Source: Luteolibacter yonseiensis (GTDB lineage Bacteria > Verrucomicrobiota > Verrucomicrobiia > Verrucomicrobiales > Akkermansiaceae). Taken from it: 64,000 nucleotides of DNA. The notes beneath the pieces are model-generated. The model was not told the origin of the DNA, ran no database searches, and worked only from the letters and a program-made list of their open reading frames with translations. A program made the position numbers and the translations under genes. The stretch's first letter is position 1. Each line of letters starts with the position of its first letter. The stretch is taken from positions 186,001 to 250,000 of the forward strand of contig NZ_JAENIK010000009.1 of the NCBI RefSeq assembly GCF_016595465.1. The letters run 5' to 3'. Below, one piece after another: positions 17,738-26,240 of this stretch.

Positions 17738-18673
17738 ATGACCTATCGGTTGATCGCCTGCGCACTGGTTGCCGCCTCCGTTTTTCCCCTGACATCCTGT
17801 GGTCCGGATCCCGATACGCCGATCCTGGCGGGAAACACCCAGGCCGCGTCCGGCGAGGGCGAGGCTCTCTATCAAAAGGCGAAGGCCGCCGATGACGCGG
17901 GCAAGACGGGCCGCGCGATCAGCCAGTACGACAAGATGGCCACGCGCTACCCCTTCGCGCCGTCCGCCGCGCAGGCGAGGTACCGCCAGGCTCAGTTGCT
18001 TGAGCAGAAAGGGGATGTCGTGAAATCCTTCGAGGCCTACGACCAGTTCCTCACCCGCTACCAGAGCAGCAACCTCTACACCACCGCCCTCAACCGCCAG
18101 ATCACCATGGCGCAGTCCGCCGCGGATGGGGATGTGAAACAAAGCATGCTCGGCCTGAAAACAAAGCTCTCGCTGGACAAAACCGTCGAGATGCTTGGCA
18201 AGGTCCGCGACAACGCGCCGAAGTCCGCCGCCGCCTCCAAGGCCCAGTTCACCATCGGCCAGTTGTATGAGGGCCGGAAAAAGTCCAAGGAAGCCATCGC
18301 CGCCTACCGCCAGCTCGTCCGCGACCAACCCGCCGCACCGCAGTCGCCCGAGGCGCTTTTCCGCATCGGTCTCATCCTCACCGCGGAAGCGGACCGGGGC
18401 AACCAGAACCAGGCGAACATCGACCTGGCCCGGGAAGCCTTCAACGACTACCTGATCCAGTATCCCGGTCACGCGCGCAATGCCGAGGCCCGCAGGCTCG
18501 TCGCCAATCTCGGTGGCCGGGATCTGCAGAAATCCTACGACATCGCCGAGTTTTATCAAAAAACCGGCAAGACGGAATCCGCCAAGGTTTATTACCGGGA
18601 CATCGTCAGCCGCGCCAAGTCCGGCCCGCTGCATGACAAGGCGAAGGCCCGTCTCAAGGAACTCGGCGAGTGA
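17738..18673 (+). CDS. Outer-membrane assembly lipoprotein, BamD-like TPR protein
   Basis: A 311-residue lipoprotein: the signal peptide ends in the lipobox FPLTSC, with acylation expected at Cys25 or nearby. Helical TPR-like repeats follow: AISQYDKMATRYPFAPSAAQ, SFEAYDQFLTRYQSSNLY, AREAFNDYLIQYPGHARNAE, with the RYP(F/G)xxxxA spacing typical of BamD/YfiO and the CpoB/YbgF group. It would sit on the inner leaflet of the outer membrane and help BamA insert beta-barrels. The start could also be the ATG at 17726, which has GGTGGG six bases upstream. The next gene is also an outer-membrane lipoprotein. Confidence 0.82.
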   Translation: MTYRLIACALVAASVFPLTSCGPDPDTPILAGNTQAASGEGEALYQKAKAADDAGKTGRAISQYDKMATRYPFAPSAAQARYRQAQLLEQKGDVVKSFEAYDQFLTRYQSSNLYTTALNRQITMAQSAADGDVKQSMLGLKTKLSLDKTVEMLGKVRDNAPKSAAASKAQFTIGQLYEGRKKSKEAIAAYRQLVRDQPAAPQSPEALFRIGLILTAEADRGNQNQANIDLAREAFNDYLIQYPGHARNAEARRLVANLGGRDLQKSYDIAEFYQKTGKTESAKVYYRDIVSRAKSGPLHDKAKARLKELGE

Positions 18674-18691
18674 GCCGCAACCCCTCCGCCC

Positions 18692-19198
18692 ATGAAATTC
18701 GCCGCCCTGCTTGCCCCCGTTTTCCTGCTCGCCTCCTGTGCGGGCTACCAGCTCGGGAACACCAAGCCCGCTTCATTGGCCAAGGTGAAAAGCATCGCAG
18801 TGCCGATGTTTTCCAACTCGACCCTCCACCCCCGCGCCGAAGCGCTGGCCACCTCCGCCGTCGCGAACGCTTTCGTGCAGGACGGCACCTACCGGATCGG
18901 AAAGTCCGACCATGCCGACGCCGTGCTGGAGGGAACCCTCAGCAGCATCGATTACTCCACCATCCGTGGCAGCCGCCTGGACACCATGCTGCCGGAGGAG
19001 CTGGAGAACACCGTCACCATCAAGTGGAAGCTCCTTGACGCCCGGGACCGCACCAAGGTCCTCGCCTCCGGAAGTTCCAAGGGCAGCAGCCAGCTTTTCG
19101 TTTCATCGAATCTCCAGACCTCGCGGAACAACGCGCTGCCGGAAGCCCTGGAGCGCGCGGGAGAGGCCTTGGTTTCCCGCCTCGCGAACGGCTACTGA
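18692..19198 (+). CDS. LptE-like LPS-assembly lipoprotein
   Basis: 168 residues with the lipobox FLLASC (Cys16) followed by AGYQLG, the opening typical of LptE family proteins (GYxL). The conserved KSIAVPMFSNST motif follows. The rest (LATSAVANAFVQDGTYRI, DAVLEGTLSSIDYSTIRG) matches the LptE/RlpB fold, which plugs the LptD barrel in the outer membrane. It lies 18 bp after the BamD-like gene, forming an outer-membrane biogenesis pair. The fit is good but the family is divergent, so the gene symbol is left open. Confidence 0.83.
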   Translation: MKFAALLAPVFLLASCAGYQLGNTKPASLAKVKSIAVPMFSNSTLHPRAEALATSAVANAFVQDGTYRIGKSDHADAVLEGTLSSIDYSTIRGSRLDTMLPEELENTVTIKWKLLDARDRTKVLASGSSKGSSQLFVSSNLQTSRNNALPEALERAGEALVSRLANGY

Positions 19199-19855
19199 AT
19201 GGCACGCCGCACTCTATCTCTCTCCGCCCCGCTCCCTGCGTCCTCCGCGTTTCGATCACCTCCTTGCGGCTGCTATGGCGACCTCAAACGCGGGCGCCGG
19301 TGCCCTCCACGGCAGATCGAAAACTACCGACAGCGCATTTCCGGCCCCTTGCTGGACCAAAAACCTTGGTTTTCACGTTTTTGAAAAAAACAGGTTGCGC
19401 AAATACAGTTGGGCGCAACGAAAGTTTCACCTCTTTTTGGATCCGGATTAGTCTTCCATGTTGCTTATCTGACCACCGCTGAAGTGGCCCGCCACACCGC
19501 CGCCCGCATCTATCGGCATAAAACCGGCACCACCTATTTCGATGCGCAAACTAGCAAGCTTCCGGACCTGCTCGCCGAGCTCGTCCCACAGCCGTACCAG
19601 CATGTGCGACAGTGCGGAAGCCGGGCTCTTCCCGGATATTAGGGGTTCGGCTGGTGACGGCGGCGATGTCGGTGTCTTGATGGATAACCTGTCACTTGGG
19701 AAGTGTGCCAGTAAGTTCCAGGTGATTTTCAGGGTTGCCTGACAAAGCCTTGACTCTCCGGATTCGCATGTGTTAGAGATCCATTTGTCAGAAGATCGGT
19801 TTACGCTGTTCTTACTTTTCCCCCTTGTTGAAATTTCCCTCTCCTTGCCGTAGGC
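19199..19855. other. 657-bp gene-poor stretch upstream of the STAND cassette
   Basis: No convincing gene is seen. The region is less GC-rich than its surroundings and holds a 7-bp perfect inverted repeat (GTTGCGC at 19394-19400, GCGCAAC at 19413-19419, 12-bp spacer). This could be an operator for the downstream cassette. Open frames here (for example 19409-19642 on the plus strand) have no recognisable content and may be decayed sequence. Confidence 0.55.
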
Positions 19856-22372
19856 ATGAATTCGCAACAATCCCGAAATACCATTGTCAAACCTCGTTTT
19901 GCGCTTGAGGTGGCGGTGATAGGAAACAGGCGCTATGCCGGGGATGCGGATACGGTCGAGGATGTGAAGGTGGAGGACACCCCTAAAGAGGCCGAGAAGG
20001 TCCTGTCCGCACTGTCGGAAAGTTTCCAAGAAGTGTGGAAGGCGATCGGCGACCAGATGCTGGTGGCGCGCAAGCAGGAGATCCGCGTTGAGGCGGCTTC
20101 GCATAGTGGCGGGAAAAGACACGGACACCGAGAAGAGAGAAAGGTATTTATCAACCAGTTCTTCGACGAAACCAAACCCGCCAAGCTGGGGGTGCTCAGT
20201 TCCTTGGCTGCCGGCGCGGATCAGGTCGGGGCGGAAGCCGCGCTGGTGGTGGGAAAGGCATTCCGTCACAAGCCAACGTGTGAGAAGGCGGCGACCGATT
20301 TGCCCGCGTGTGAAAAGCTGGAGGTGGAACTGGAGGCAATACTGCCGATGGCGGAGAAAAATTACCCCGGATTACAGGGCGGGGAGCAGAAGGAGTTCCG
20401 AAAAAAAGAGGCGGCAAAGTTGCGCGAACTGCTGTCGGAAGCCTCGCAAGTCATCAGGTTGGACGGCTCATACGACTCCCGTCATGGGGCCTACAGCGCG
20501 GCGGCGGAACTGCTATTGGAGAACAGTGACCTCGTGATCGCGGCCTATGATCCGCAGGCGGAAGCCGGGGCGGGCGGCACGCTGGAGACCGTGAGGCAGG
20601 CACTGGAGAGGGAGATTCCGGTCCTTGCCATGATCGTGAAGGAAACTGAAATCCGGATTGTCCTCTATCGAAAAACCAAGGACCGGCCGGAGAGAGACAA
20701 GGAATGGGAGCAGGCTGAAGGAAAACACAAGATGTGGGAGGAGGGACTGAAAACGCTGGTGAGTTATCTGTTGGCGTTTCCCCACTCCATGGCTGGAACC
20801 GCAGAGGCGGGAAATCTCCACGGAGAGAATGCCCACGGATACGAACGAAAGAGGTCCCTTGCAACGGCGGTCGAGCGGTTGGAGCTGCTGCAGGGAGTGC
20901 TACCCTTGAGGTTTCCTGCCAGCTCCAAGTGGGTGCGCTGGCTCACGGGATGGGTGGTCCGTGCGACTGCCTATGTTGGCGAACGGTTTGCCAAGTTGCA
21001 TGCCTTCGAGCGAGCCGACTTGGCGAAGGTCATCCCCGGCCAGAAGCTGGAGAGGCCGGGCCCTTTCAGCGGCTTGGGGCAATGGCTCCTGGCCATGACG
21101 CCATTCGCGAAAAAGCCTGCGCCCTCAGGGAACCTGGGGCGTGTGACCATGGAGCCCTATTCCTCGGTCTATCTTCGCGCCTCTTCCCTCTCGAGGCCGC
21201 TGATGGCTGTTTATCGCGGTGGTTTTGTTTCGGCATTCCTGCTGGCCGCATGTGCGTCTTCGGTCGCGATCCTTTCGTTGGGTTGCTCCCTCTTGTTTGA
21301 GAATCCTTGGATCGTCGTCTTGGTGGGGCTGGGGGTGTTGAAGCTCGTCATCATCGCCATCCTGCTCGCGCTGGAAGTTTACAATCACCATCAGAAGTGG
21401 CAGGAGGTCGCCGCGGATTTCCGTTATCTCGCTGAAGTGATGCAACCGATGGAGTACCTGGCTCCGCTGGGAGCATCCATGCCCTACATCGAGCTGCCGT
21501 CGATCTACACGCGGGGAGACCCTCGCCAGGACTGGGCAAACTGGCTTTTCCGGGCTTATTCAAGAGCCACTCCATCCGTCATCGCCCTTCCTGGCAGTGA
21601 GGTGGGGAAGGAGATCTCGGTGGTGGCGGACGATAAGATGGTAGATCGCTCCAAGCAGTGGATTTCCAGCCAGATCTCCTATCACAAGCGGAACGCGGTG
21701 AAGTCCCACATAATCGAGAATGGCCTCGAGCGGCTGGGATTCAGCCTGTTGGTGATTGTTCTGGCTGCCGTGCTGGCGCTTTTGGCAATCGAGGTGCCCC
21801 ACCTCATGCCGCACGAGGAAAATACGCAGGAACCTGCGAAGCAGGAGGCAAGTGCTGCGACCCAGGAGAAGTATGCCGCAGTGGGTGACATTGGAGATGG
21901 GACTGCGGAGCCCGCTGGAGCCGCTGCCGTTTCCGCTCCGGCCGATGGTGCCGCAGCTCGTCACCTTGTCACGAGACCGGCCGGGGAGCACGCGGTATAC
22001 GGGAAGGAAAGCGCAGAGAAAGGGAAAGAAGCTCCATCCATGTTCCGCGAGCCCTGGTATGTGGTGTTGCTAGGAGTGCTCGCGGCGAGTTTGCCTGCGC
22101 TCATCGGCGCGTTGGGGGGCATCTGTTTCCAATCCGAGGCGAAGCGACTCGAACAGCGTTCTGAAATCATGGTTTGGTTGCTCGATGAGCACTATAAGCG
22201 GGTGGAGATACTGGGTGGATCCCTGAAGCAGGGGAACCCTTCTCCATCGCTTACCCAGCCTCCTCCCTCTCGGCTTCTTGCTGCGGAATTGAGGAGCGCG
22301 GCGGACCTCATGGTTCGGGAGTCGCTGGACTGGAGAACCCTCTACCGCACTCACAGCATCAAGGCGGGTTGA
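19856..22372 (+). CDS. SLOG-like domain protein with several transmembrane segments (putative conflict-system component)
   Basis: This 838-residue protein has an N-terminal region (about 12-265) with the pattern of SLOG nucleotide-ligand-binding domains: LEVAVIGNRRYAG, LGVLSSLAAGADQVGAEAAL, ILPMAEKNYP, NSDLVIAAYDP, GAGGTLETVRQALEREIPVLAM. A long helical region follows, then two hydrophobic segments (about 457-505) next to NHHQKWQEVAADFRYLAEVM, which resembles SLATT-type 2TM effectors. Two further TM helices lie at about 624-650 and 734-758. SLOG domains sense or make nucleotide signals in bacterial defence. It is followed directly by a STAND ATPase and a patatin gene. The domain assignment rests on motif reading only. 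Confidence 0.72.
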   Translation: MNSQQSRNTIVKPRFALEVAVIGNRRYAGDADTVEDVKVEDTPKEAEKVLSALSESFQEVWKAIGDQMLVARKQEIRVEAASHSGGKRHGHREERKVFINQFFDETKPAKLGVLSSLAAGADQVGAEAALVVGKAFRHKPTCEKAATDLPACEKLEVELEAILPMAEKNYPGLQGGEQKEFRKKEAAKLRELLSEASQVIRLDGSYDSRHGAYSAAAELLLENSDLVIAAYDPQAEAGAGGTLETVRQALEREIPVLAMIVKETEIRIVLYRKTKDRPERDKEWEQAEGKHKMWEEGLKTLVSYLLAFPHSMAGTAEAGNLHGENAHGYERKRSLATAVERLELLQGVLPLRFPASSKWVRWLTGWVVRATAYVGERFAKLHAFERADLAKVIPGQKLERPGPFSGLGQWLLAMTPFAKKPAPSGNLGRVTMEPYSSVYLRASSLSRPLMAVYRGGFVSAFLLAACASSVAILSLGCSLLFENPWIVVLVGLGVLKLVIIAILLALEVYNHHQKWQEVAADFRYLAEVMQPMEYLAPLGASMPYIELPSIYTRGDPRQDWANWLFRAYSRATPSVIALPGSEVGKEISVVADDKMVDRSKQWISSQISYHKRNAVKSHIIENGLERLGFSLLVIVLAAVLALLAIEVPHLMPHEENTQEPAKQEASAATQEKYAAVGDIGDGTAEPAGAAAVSAPADGAAARHLVTRPAGEHAVYGKESAEKGKEAPSMFREPWYVVLLGVLAASLPALIGALGGICFQSEAKRLEQRSEIMVWLLDEHYKRVEILGGSLKQGNPSPSLTQPPPSRLLAAELRSAADLMVRESLDWRTLYRTHSIKAG

Positions 22373-22419
22373 TCCTTCGCTCTCACCCGTCTGAGCCGAA
22401 TCCGATAAAGACCCCCGAT

Positions 22420-25400
22420 ATGGAAAATGAGAAATCCCCCCTTAAACTGAGCATCTTCATTTCCTCTCCGGGGGACGTAATGCCGGAACGCCGTATCGCG
22501 GAACGTGTCATCGAGCGTGTGGACGCCGCCTATGGTTCCTTTGTCTGCTTGGAGCCCTATTTCTGGGAATATGAACCGATGGTGGTGACCAAGGACTATC
22601 AGGAGCAGATCAAACCGCCCTCAGGTTTCGATATCTTCATCTGCATCCTCTGGTCACGGCTGGGGACACGCCTGCACTCCCGGTACACCCTGCCTCCGGA
22701 CCACCAGAAGGTGGCTGCTTCGGGAACGGAGTATGAGTTCGTCGACGCGAAGACGCACTTCGACATCTCAAGCACACCAGACATCCTTGTCTGGCTTAAC
22801 AAGACAGAACCGCTGGTCTCGATGGCCGCGGGTGACCTCGAGGAAAAACGGAATCAATACGAAGCCCTCAAAATATTCCTCAACAATCTCACCCGGGACA
22901 ACGAGGAACTGGTGCTGAAGGGGGCTCTCAACCGCTACGGGACTCTGGATGAATTTGAGCATCTGTTGGAGATTAAATTGTCCAAGCTCATCGAGAGCCG
23001 CATGCCAGAGGCCGGGGTGAGGAAACGACCTCGTCCACACTGGAATGGAAATCCTTTCCGGGGGCTGGGTGTCTTTGAATTCTGGCACGCCCCGATCTAT
23101 TTCGGCCGCACGGCGGCCATCCAAGAAGTGACAGGAGCCATCGGATCCAAGCTCCAGGCCATCTGGCAGCGCCGGGCCATGCTGGCGGAGCACCCGGAGC
23201 TGACCGCGGTGAATGGCCATGTGGAAAATGCTGGCCACCATCTCCCGGAAGAACCGTGTGCCTTCACGCTCATCTTTGGTTCCAGTGGCAGTGGAAAGAG
23301 TTCCCTGGTCCGCGCCGGGGTCCTACCCTTCCTGGCACCGGACAAGCATGGCTACGAGAAAATCAACTTCTGGCGGTGCGCTGTCATGAAACCCAGCGAG
23401 GGAGGGGGAGACCTGATGAAGGCTCTGGCTCATGCCCTAGTGCAGGAGGAGGTGGGGGAGGAAGATCCCGAGGAGCGCCTTATAGCCACAATGAAGCGGC
23501 CGGCCGCTTTGCCGGAACTGCTGGTGGACGGCAAGCTGACCGTGGCGGAAATCGCACGGAGTCTGGAGAACGATCCGAAATGCGCAATTCATATCGTGCG
23601 CGGCGGCCTCTCCATCTCACTCAATGTGTTAAAGGAAAAGGAAAAGGAGTTCCTAAGTAACTTGTTAACCAAGAATGAGCGGGACGGTCGTACGGAAGAC
23701 GCGGCCGCGACCAGGAAACAGCTGGAGGAGCTGAAACCACGCAGCAACGCGCTGATTCTCGTGCTGGACCAGTTCGAAGAGATTTTCACCGGCGGTTACA
23801 GCAGGGACGCCGTGGAACGGTTTCTCTCAGCCATCGAGTCGATGGCGGTCAGCGGTGATGTAGTCGTCATAGCCACCTTGCGCAGCGAGTTCTTCAAGAG
23901 TTGCGAAGGATACGATACGCTGATCCGCCTCAAGAAGAACGGCAGCACCATCCATCTCACCTCGCCGCGGCCCATGGAACTCGGCAAAATGCTGACCCAT
24001 CCCGCGCAAATGGGAGGGCTTTTTTACGAGGAGAATGAATCCTTCGGGAATCTGGACCAGCGAATACTGAACGCAGCGGCCCAAGATCCCGATAGCCTCG
24101 CGATGCTGGAGTTCAGCCTTGCGAAACTCTACGCCACCGTCGGACAAGATCGTTGCCTCAAGCATGATGAATATACAAAGCTGGGAGAACTCAGCGGCAT
24201 TCTGAGCAACCAGGCGGACGAGGTGCTGGCGGAGAACAAATCCTGCGCCCACGCCATGGATTCCGTCATAAGCCTCATCATTACCGTCGGCGGGCGCAAC
24301 GAGAAGGATGACCTCGGCCAGACAGCGTTGGTACGGAGGTCCGTGCGCTTCAGTGAATTGAGAGACATCTTCGGCGCGGAGGAACTGGTGAATGCTTTCG
24401 TCGAGAAGCGTCTGTTCACCACAGACCAGGATCATGACGGGGAGCGGGTCTTCAGTGTGACCCACGAGACGCTTCTGCGCCGCTGGGAGCGGATCAAGAA
24501 CTGGTACTCGGACGACATGAACCGCCGCTTCGTCCGGGTGCGTTCCTGGGTGGCGGAGCGTTTGAAGCAGTGGGAGGAGTCCGCGAGGGACGACAGTACC
24601 GGTGTCTCCGCTGGAGGAGATCCCGGTTTCCTTCTCAAGGCCGGGAAGGAGCTGGACGACGCAAGGGAGCAATTTGAGGCGTACCGGATCGCATTCAGCG
24701 TCGCGGAGCAAAATTTCATCGAAAGTTCTTTGATGGCAGCCGAGGAAGACCTCTGGCGCCATGATCTAGCGGAAGGGGACATACCACGAATGGTCGGGCG
24801 CTGGCAGCTTCTGGGGGCGCAATACCAGGAGATGCGGGATCGGGTGATCCGTGAATCCCTGGCTAGCAACAACGCCGGGATCAGAAAAAACGCCGCTTTT
24901 ATGTTAGGTATGATTCCCCGCGATCCGCTCCACATGCGATTGGTCACCCTTCTACTGGAAGATGGGGATGACACGGTGCGCTCGGCGGCAGCATACAGTC
25001 TCGTGCAACTCCAGACAGAGGAATATTACGACGAAGTTTTCCGTTCCGGCCCGATCGATTCGATGGACTCTAACTGCATCGGCTCGCTGGCCCGGTTGGT
25101 GGTCACCGCAGACATGCGGGTGGAATCATCCGTGTTCGATGGATGGTTCAGGCGGCTTCCCGCTTTGGTCCGGGGGCGTACGCGGATTCATTCATGGGGA
25201 TTGCGGCTGCGCAAATCGTTGCCGATGCTCATCACCGTAGTCGTGCCTGCGCTTTTTCTCTCCGCTGCGGGGGGCATGACGTGCAAGATCATTCCGGGGG
25301 CGCTCAACTATGCTTTCGGCCAAGCCCTGCCCGGCTGGGGAATGTCGTTTTTCCATGGAGCGGTGGCGGCTATTCTCATCGGCGGTGGGTCGGCCTTCGG

Positions 25401-26202
25401 GATTACCCTTCACCGCATGGTCTTCGGCAGGGAACACGGGAAGTTCGGATTCTTCCGACCTTTCGGTTCGATCGTCGCGGGCGCGGTCTTCGGAGGATTC
25501 GGCGGTTTTCTCTGTGATATGGCGGTGGTGGGAGTCTTCCTTCTGAACGGTTTGCAGATCATGGGACTGGTGGGATGGGACGCTGTTGACAAGCCTCCGT
25601 TTCTGCCGTTTCTGAAGCTGCTTTTCCTGGAAAACAAATGCGGTTGGGTTTTCGTCCTGAATGGTGCCGGAGTAGGCATCGGCATGGCAATAATTGCAAA
25701 CCGGCTGCGAGCTCATCCAGCCTGGGAGAACCTCCTGCAATCTGCTGTGTCAATGGGGAGTATTCAGCAAGCCTTCGACACCATCGCAAGCATCTTGCGA
25801 ATCTCAATCCGCTACATTCTTGTCCTTTTCCTGACGCTTGCTATCACCTCTTCGCTGGGACTGACGATTCTACATTTCAGCGGATCGATGACGGAAAATC
25901 CTGAACCTTGGACCAGGATGTTATATGGCGGAATGGAGAAGCCCAAGGAATGGCCGAAACCCGGAGCGAATGCCACTGCAATAGAAATCGTTGAATACAA
26001 GGCTAACATGAAGAAAGCGATGGAAGACAGGGATCAGAAACTCTGGAAGTGGAAGATAAGCCGCTTCGGCCGCATCGCTGGTGTAAGTGCGGACGCACTT
26101 ACCAAGGCCGTCGGCGGGTTCTGTGCTACGGTAGGCATGGCCTTCGGCCTGATCGTCCTCTACACTGGCATCAATGTGGACCGCTGGAAGCGTGTCGGTT
26201 GA
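22420..26202 (+). CDS. DUF4062 - nSTAND1 NTPase - HEAT-like - multi-TM protein (putative NLR-like defence ATPase)
   Basis: A protein of 1260 residues. It starts with a DUF4062 domain (LSIFISSPGDVMPERRIAER, then FDIFICILWSRLGT). The entry motif of novel STAND NTPases follows (NPFRGLGVFEFWHAPIYFGR). Walker A is GSSGSGKSSLVRAG at about 287 and Walker B is LILVLDQFEEIF at about 445. A winged-helix-like region (FSVTHETLLRRWERIKNWYS) follows, then HEAT-like repeats (NAAFMLGMIPRD, VRSAAAYSLVQLQ) at about 815-880. About six TM helices lie between 930 and 1250. The ATG at 22420 is preferred over a TTG at 22369 that would overlap the upstream gene. The usual effector slot is taken by the membrane region, suggesting pore formation on activation. 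Confidence 0.82.
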   Translation: MENEKSPLKLSIFISSPGDVMPERRIAERVIERVDAAYGSFVCLEPYFWEYEPMVVTKDYQEQIKPPSGFDIFICILWSRLGTRLHSRYTLPPDHQKVAASGTEYEFVDAKTHFDISSTPDILVWLNKTEPLVSMAAGDLEEKRNQYEALKIFLNNLTRDNEELVLKGALNRYGTLDEFEHLLEIKLSKLIESRMPEAGVRKRPRPHWNGNPFRGLGVFEFWHAPIYFGRTAAIQEVTGAIGSKLQAIWQRRAMLAEHPELTAVNGHVENAGHHLPEEPCAFTLIFGSSGSGKSSLVRAGVLPFLAPDKHGYEKINFWRCAVMKPSEGGGDLMKALAHALVQEEVGEEDPEERLIATMKRPAALPELLVDGKLTVAEIARSLENDPKCAIHIVRGGLSISLNVLKEKEKEFLSNLLTKNERDGRTEDAAATRKQLEELKPRSNALILVLDQFEEIFTGGYSRDAVERFLSAIESMAVSGDVVVIATLRSEFFKSCEGYDTLIRLKKNGSTIHLTSPRPMELGKMLTHPAQMGGLFYEENESFGNLDQRILNAAAQDPDSLAMLEFSLAKLYATVGQDRCLKHDEYTKLGELSGILSNQADEVLAENKSCAHAMDSVISLIITVGGRNEKDDLGQTALVRRSVRFSELRDIFGAEELVNAFVEKRLFTTDQDHDGERVFSVTHETLLRRWERIKNWYSDDMNRRFVRVRSWVAERLKQWEESARDDSTGVSAGGDPGFLLKAGKELDDAREQFEAYRIAFSVAEQNFIESSLMAAEEDLWRHDLAEGDIPRMVGRWQLLGAQYQEMRDRVIRESLASNNAGIRKNAAFMLGMIPRDPLHMRLVTLLLEDGDDTVRSAAAYSLVQLQTEEYYDEVFRSGPIDSMDSNCIGSLARLVVTADMRVESSVFDGWFRRLPALVRGRTRIHSWGLRLRKSLPMLITVVVPALFLSAAGGMTCKIIPGALNYAFGQALPGWGMSFFHGAVAAILIGGGSAFGITLHRMVFGREHGKFGFFRPFGSIVAGAVFGGFGGFLCDMAVVGVFLLNGLQIMGLVGWDAVDKPPFLPFLKLLFLENKCGWVFVLNGAGVGIGMAIIANRLRAHPAWENLLQSAVSMGSIQQAFDTIASILRISIRYILVLFLTLAITSSLGLTILHFSGSMTENPEPWTRMLYGGMEKPKEWPKPGANATAIEIVEYKANMKKAMEDRDQKLWKWKISRFGRIAGVSADALTKAVGGFCATVGMAFGLIVLYTGINVDRWKRVG

Positions 26203-26240
26203 AAACATATTCCACTCCCTTCATCCTCGATCTTTTGACA

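Noticed and set aside
19409..19642. 77-codon frame upstream of the SLOG gene
   Set aside because: No recognisable content, odd composition and no start signal; kept only as part of a gene-poor stretch.
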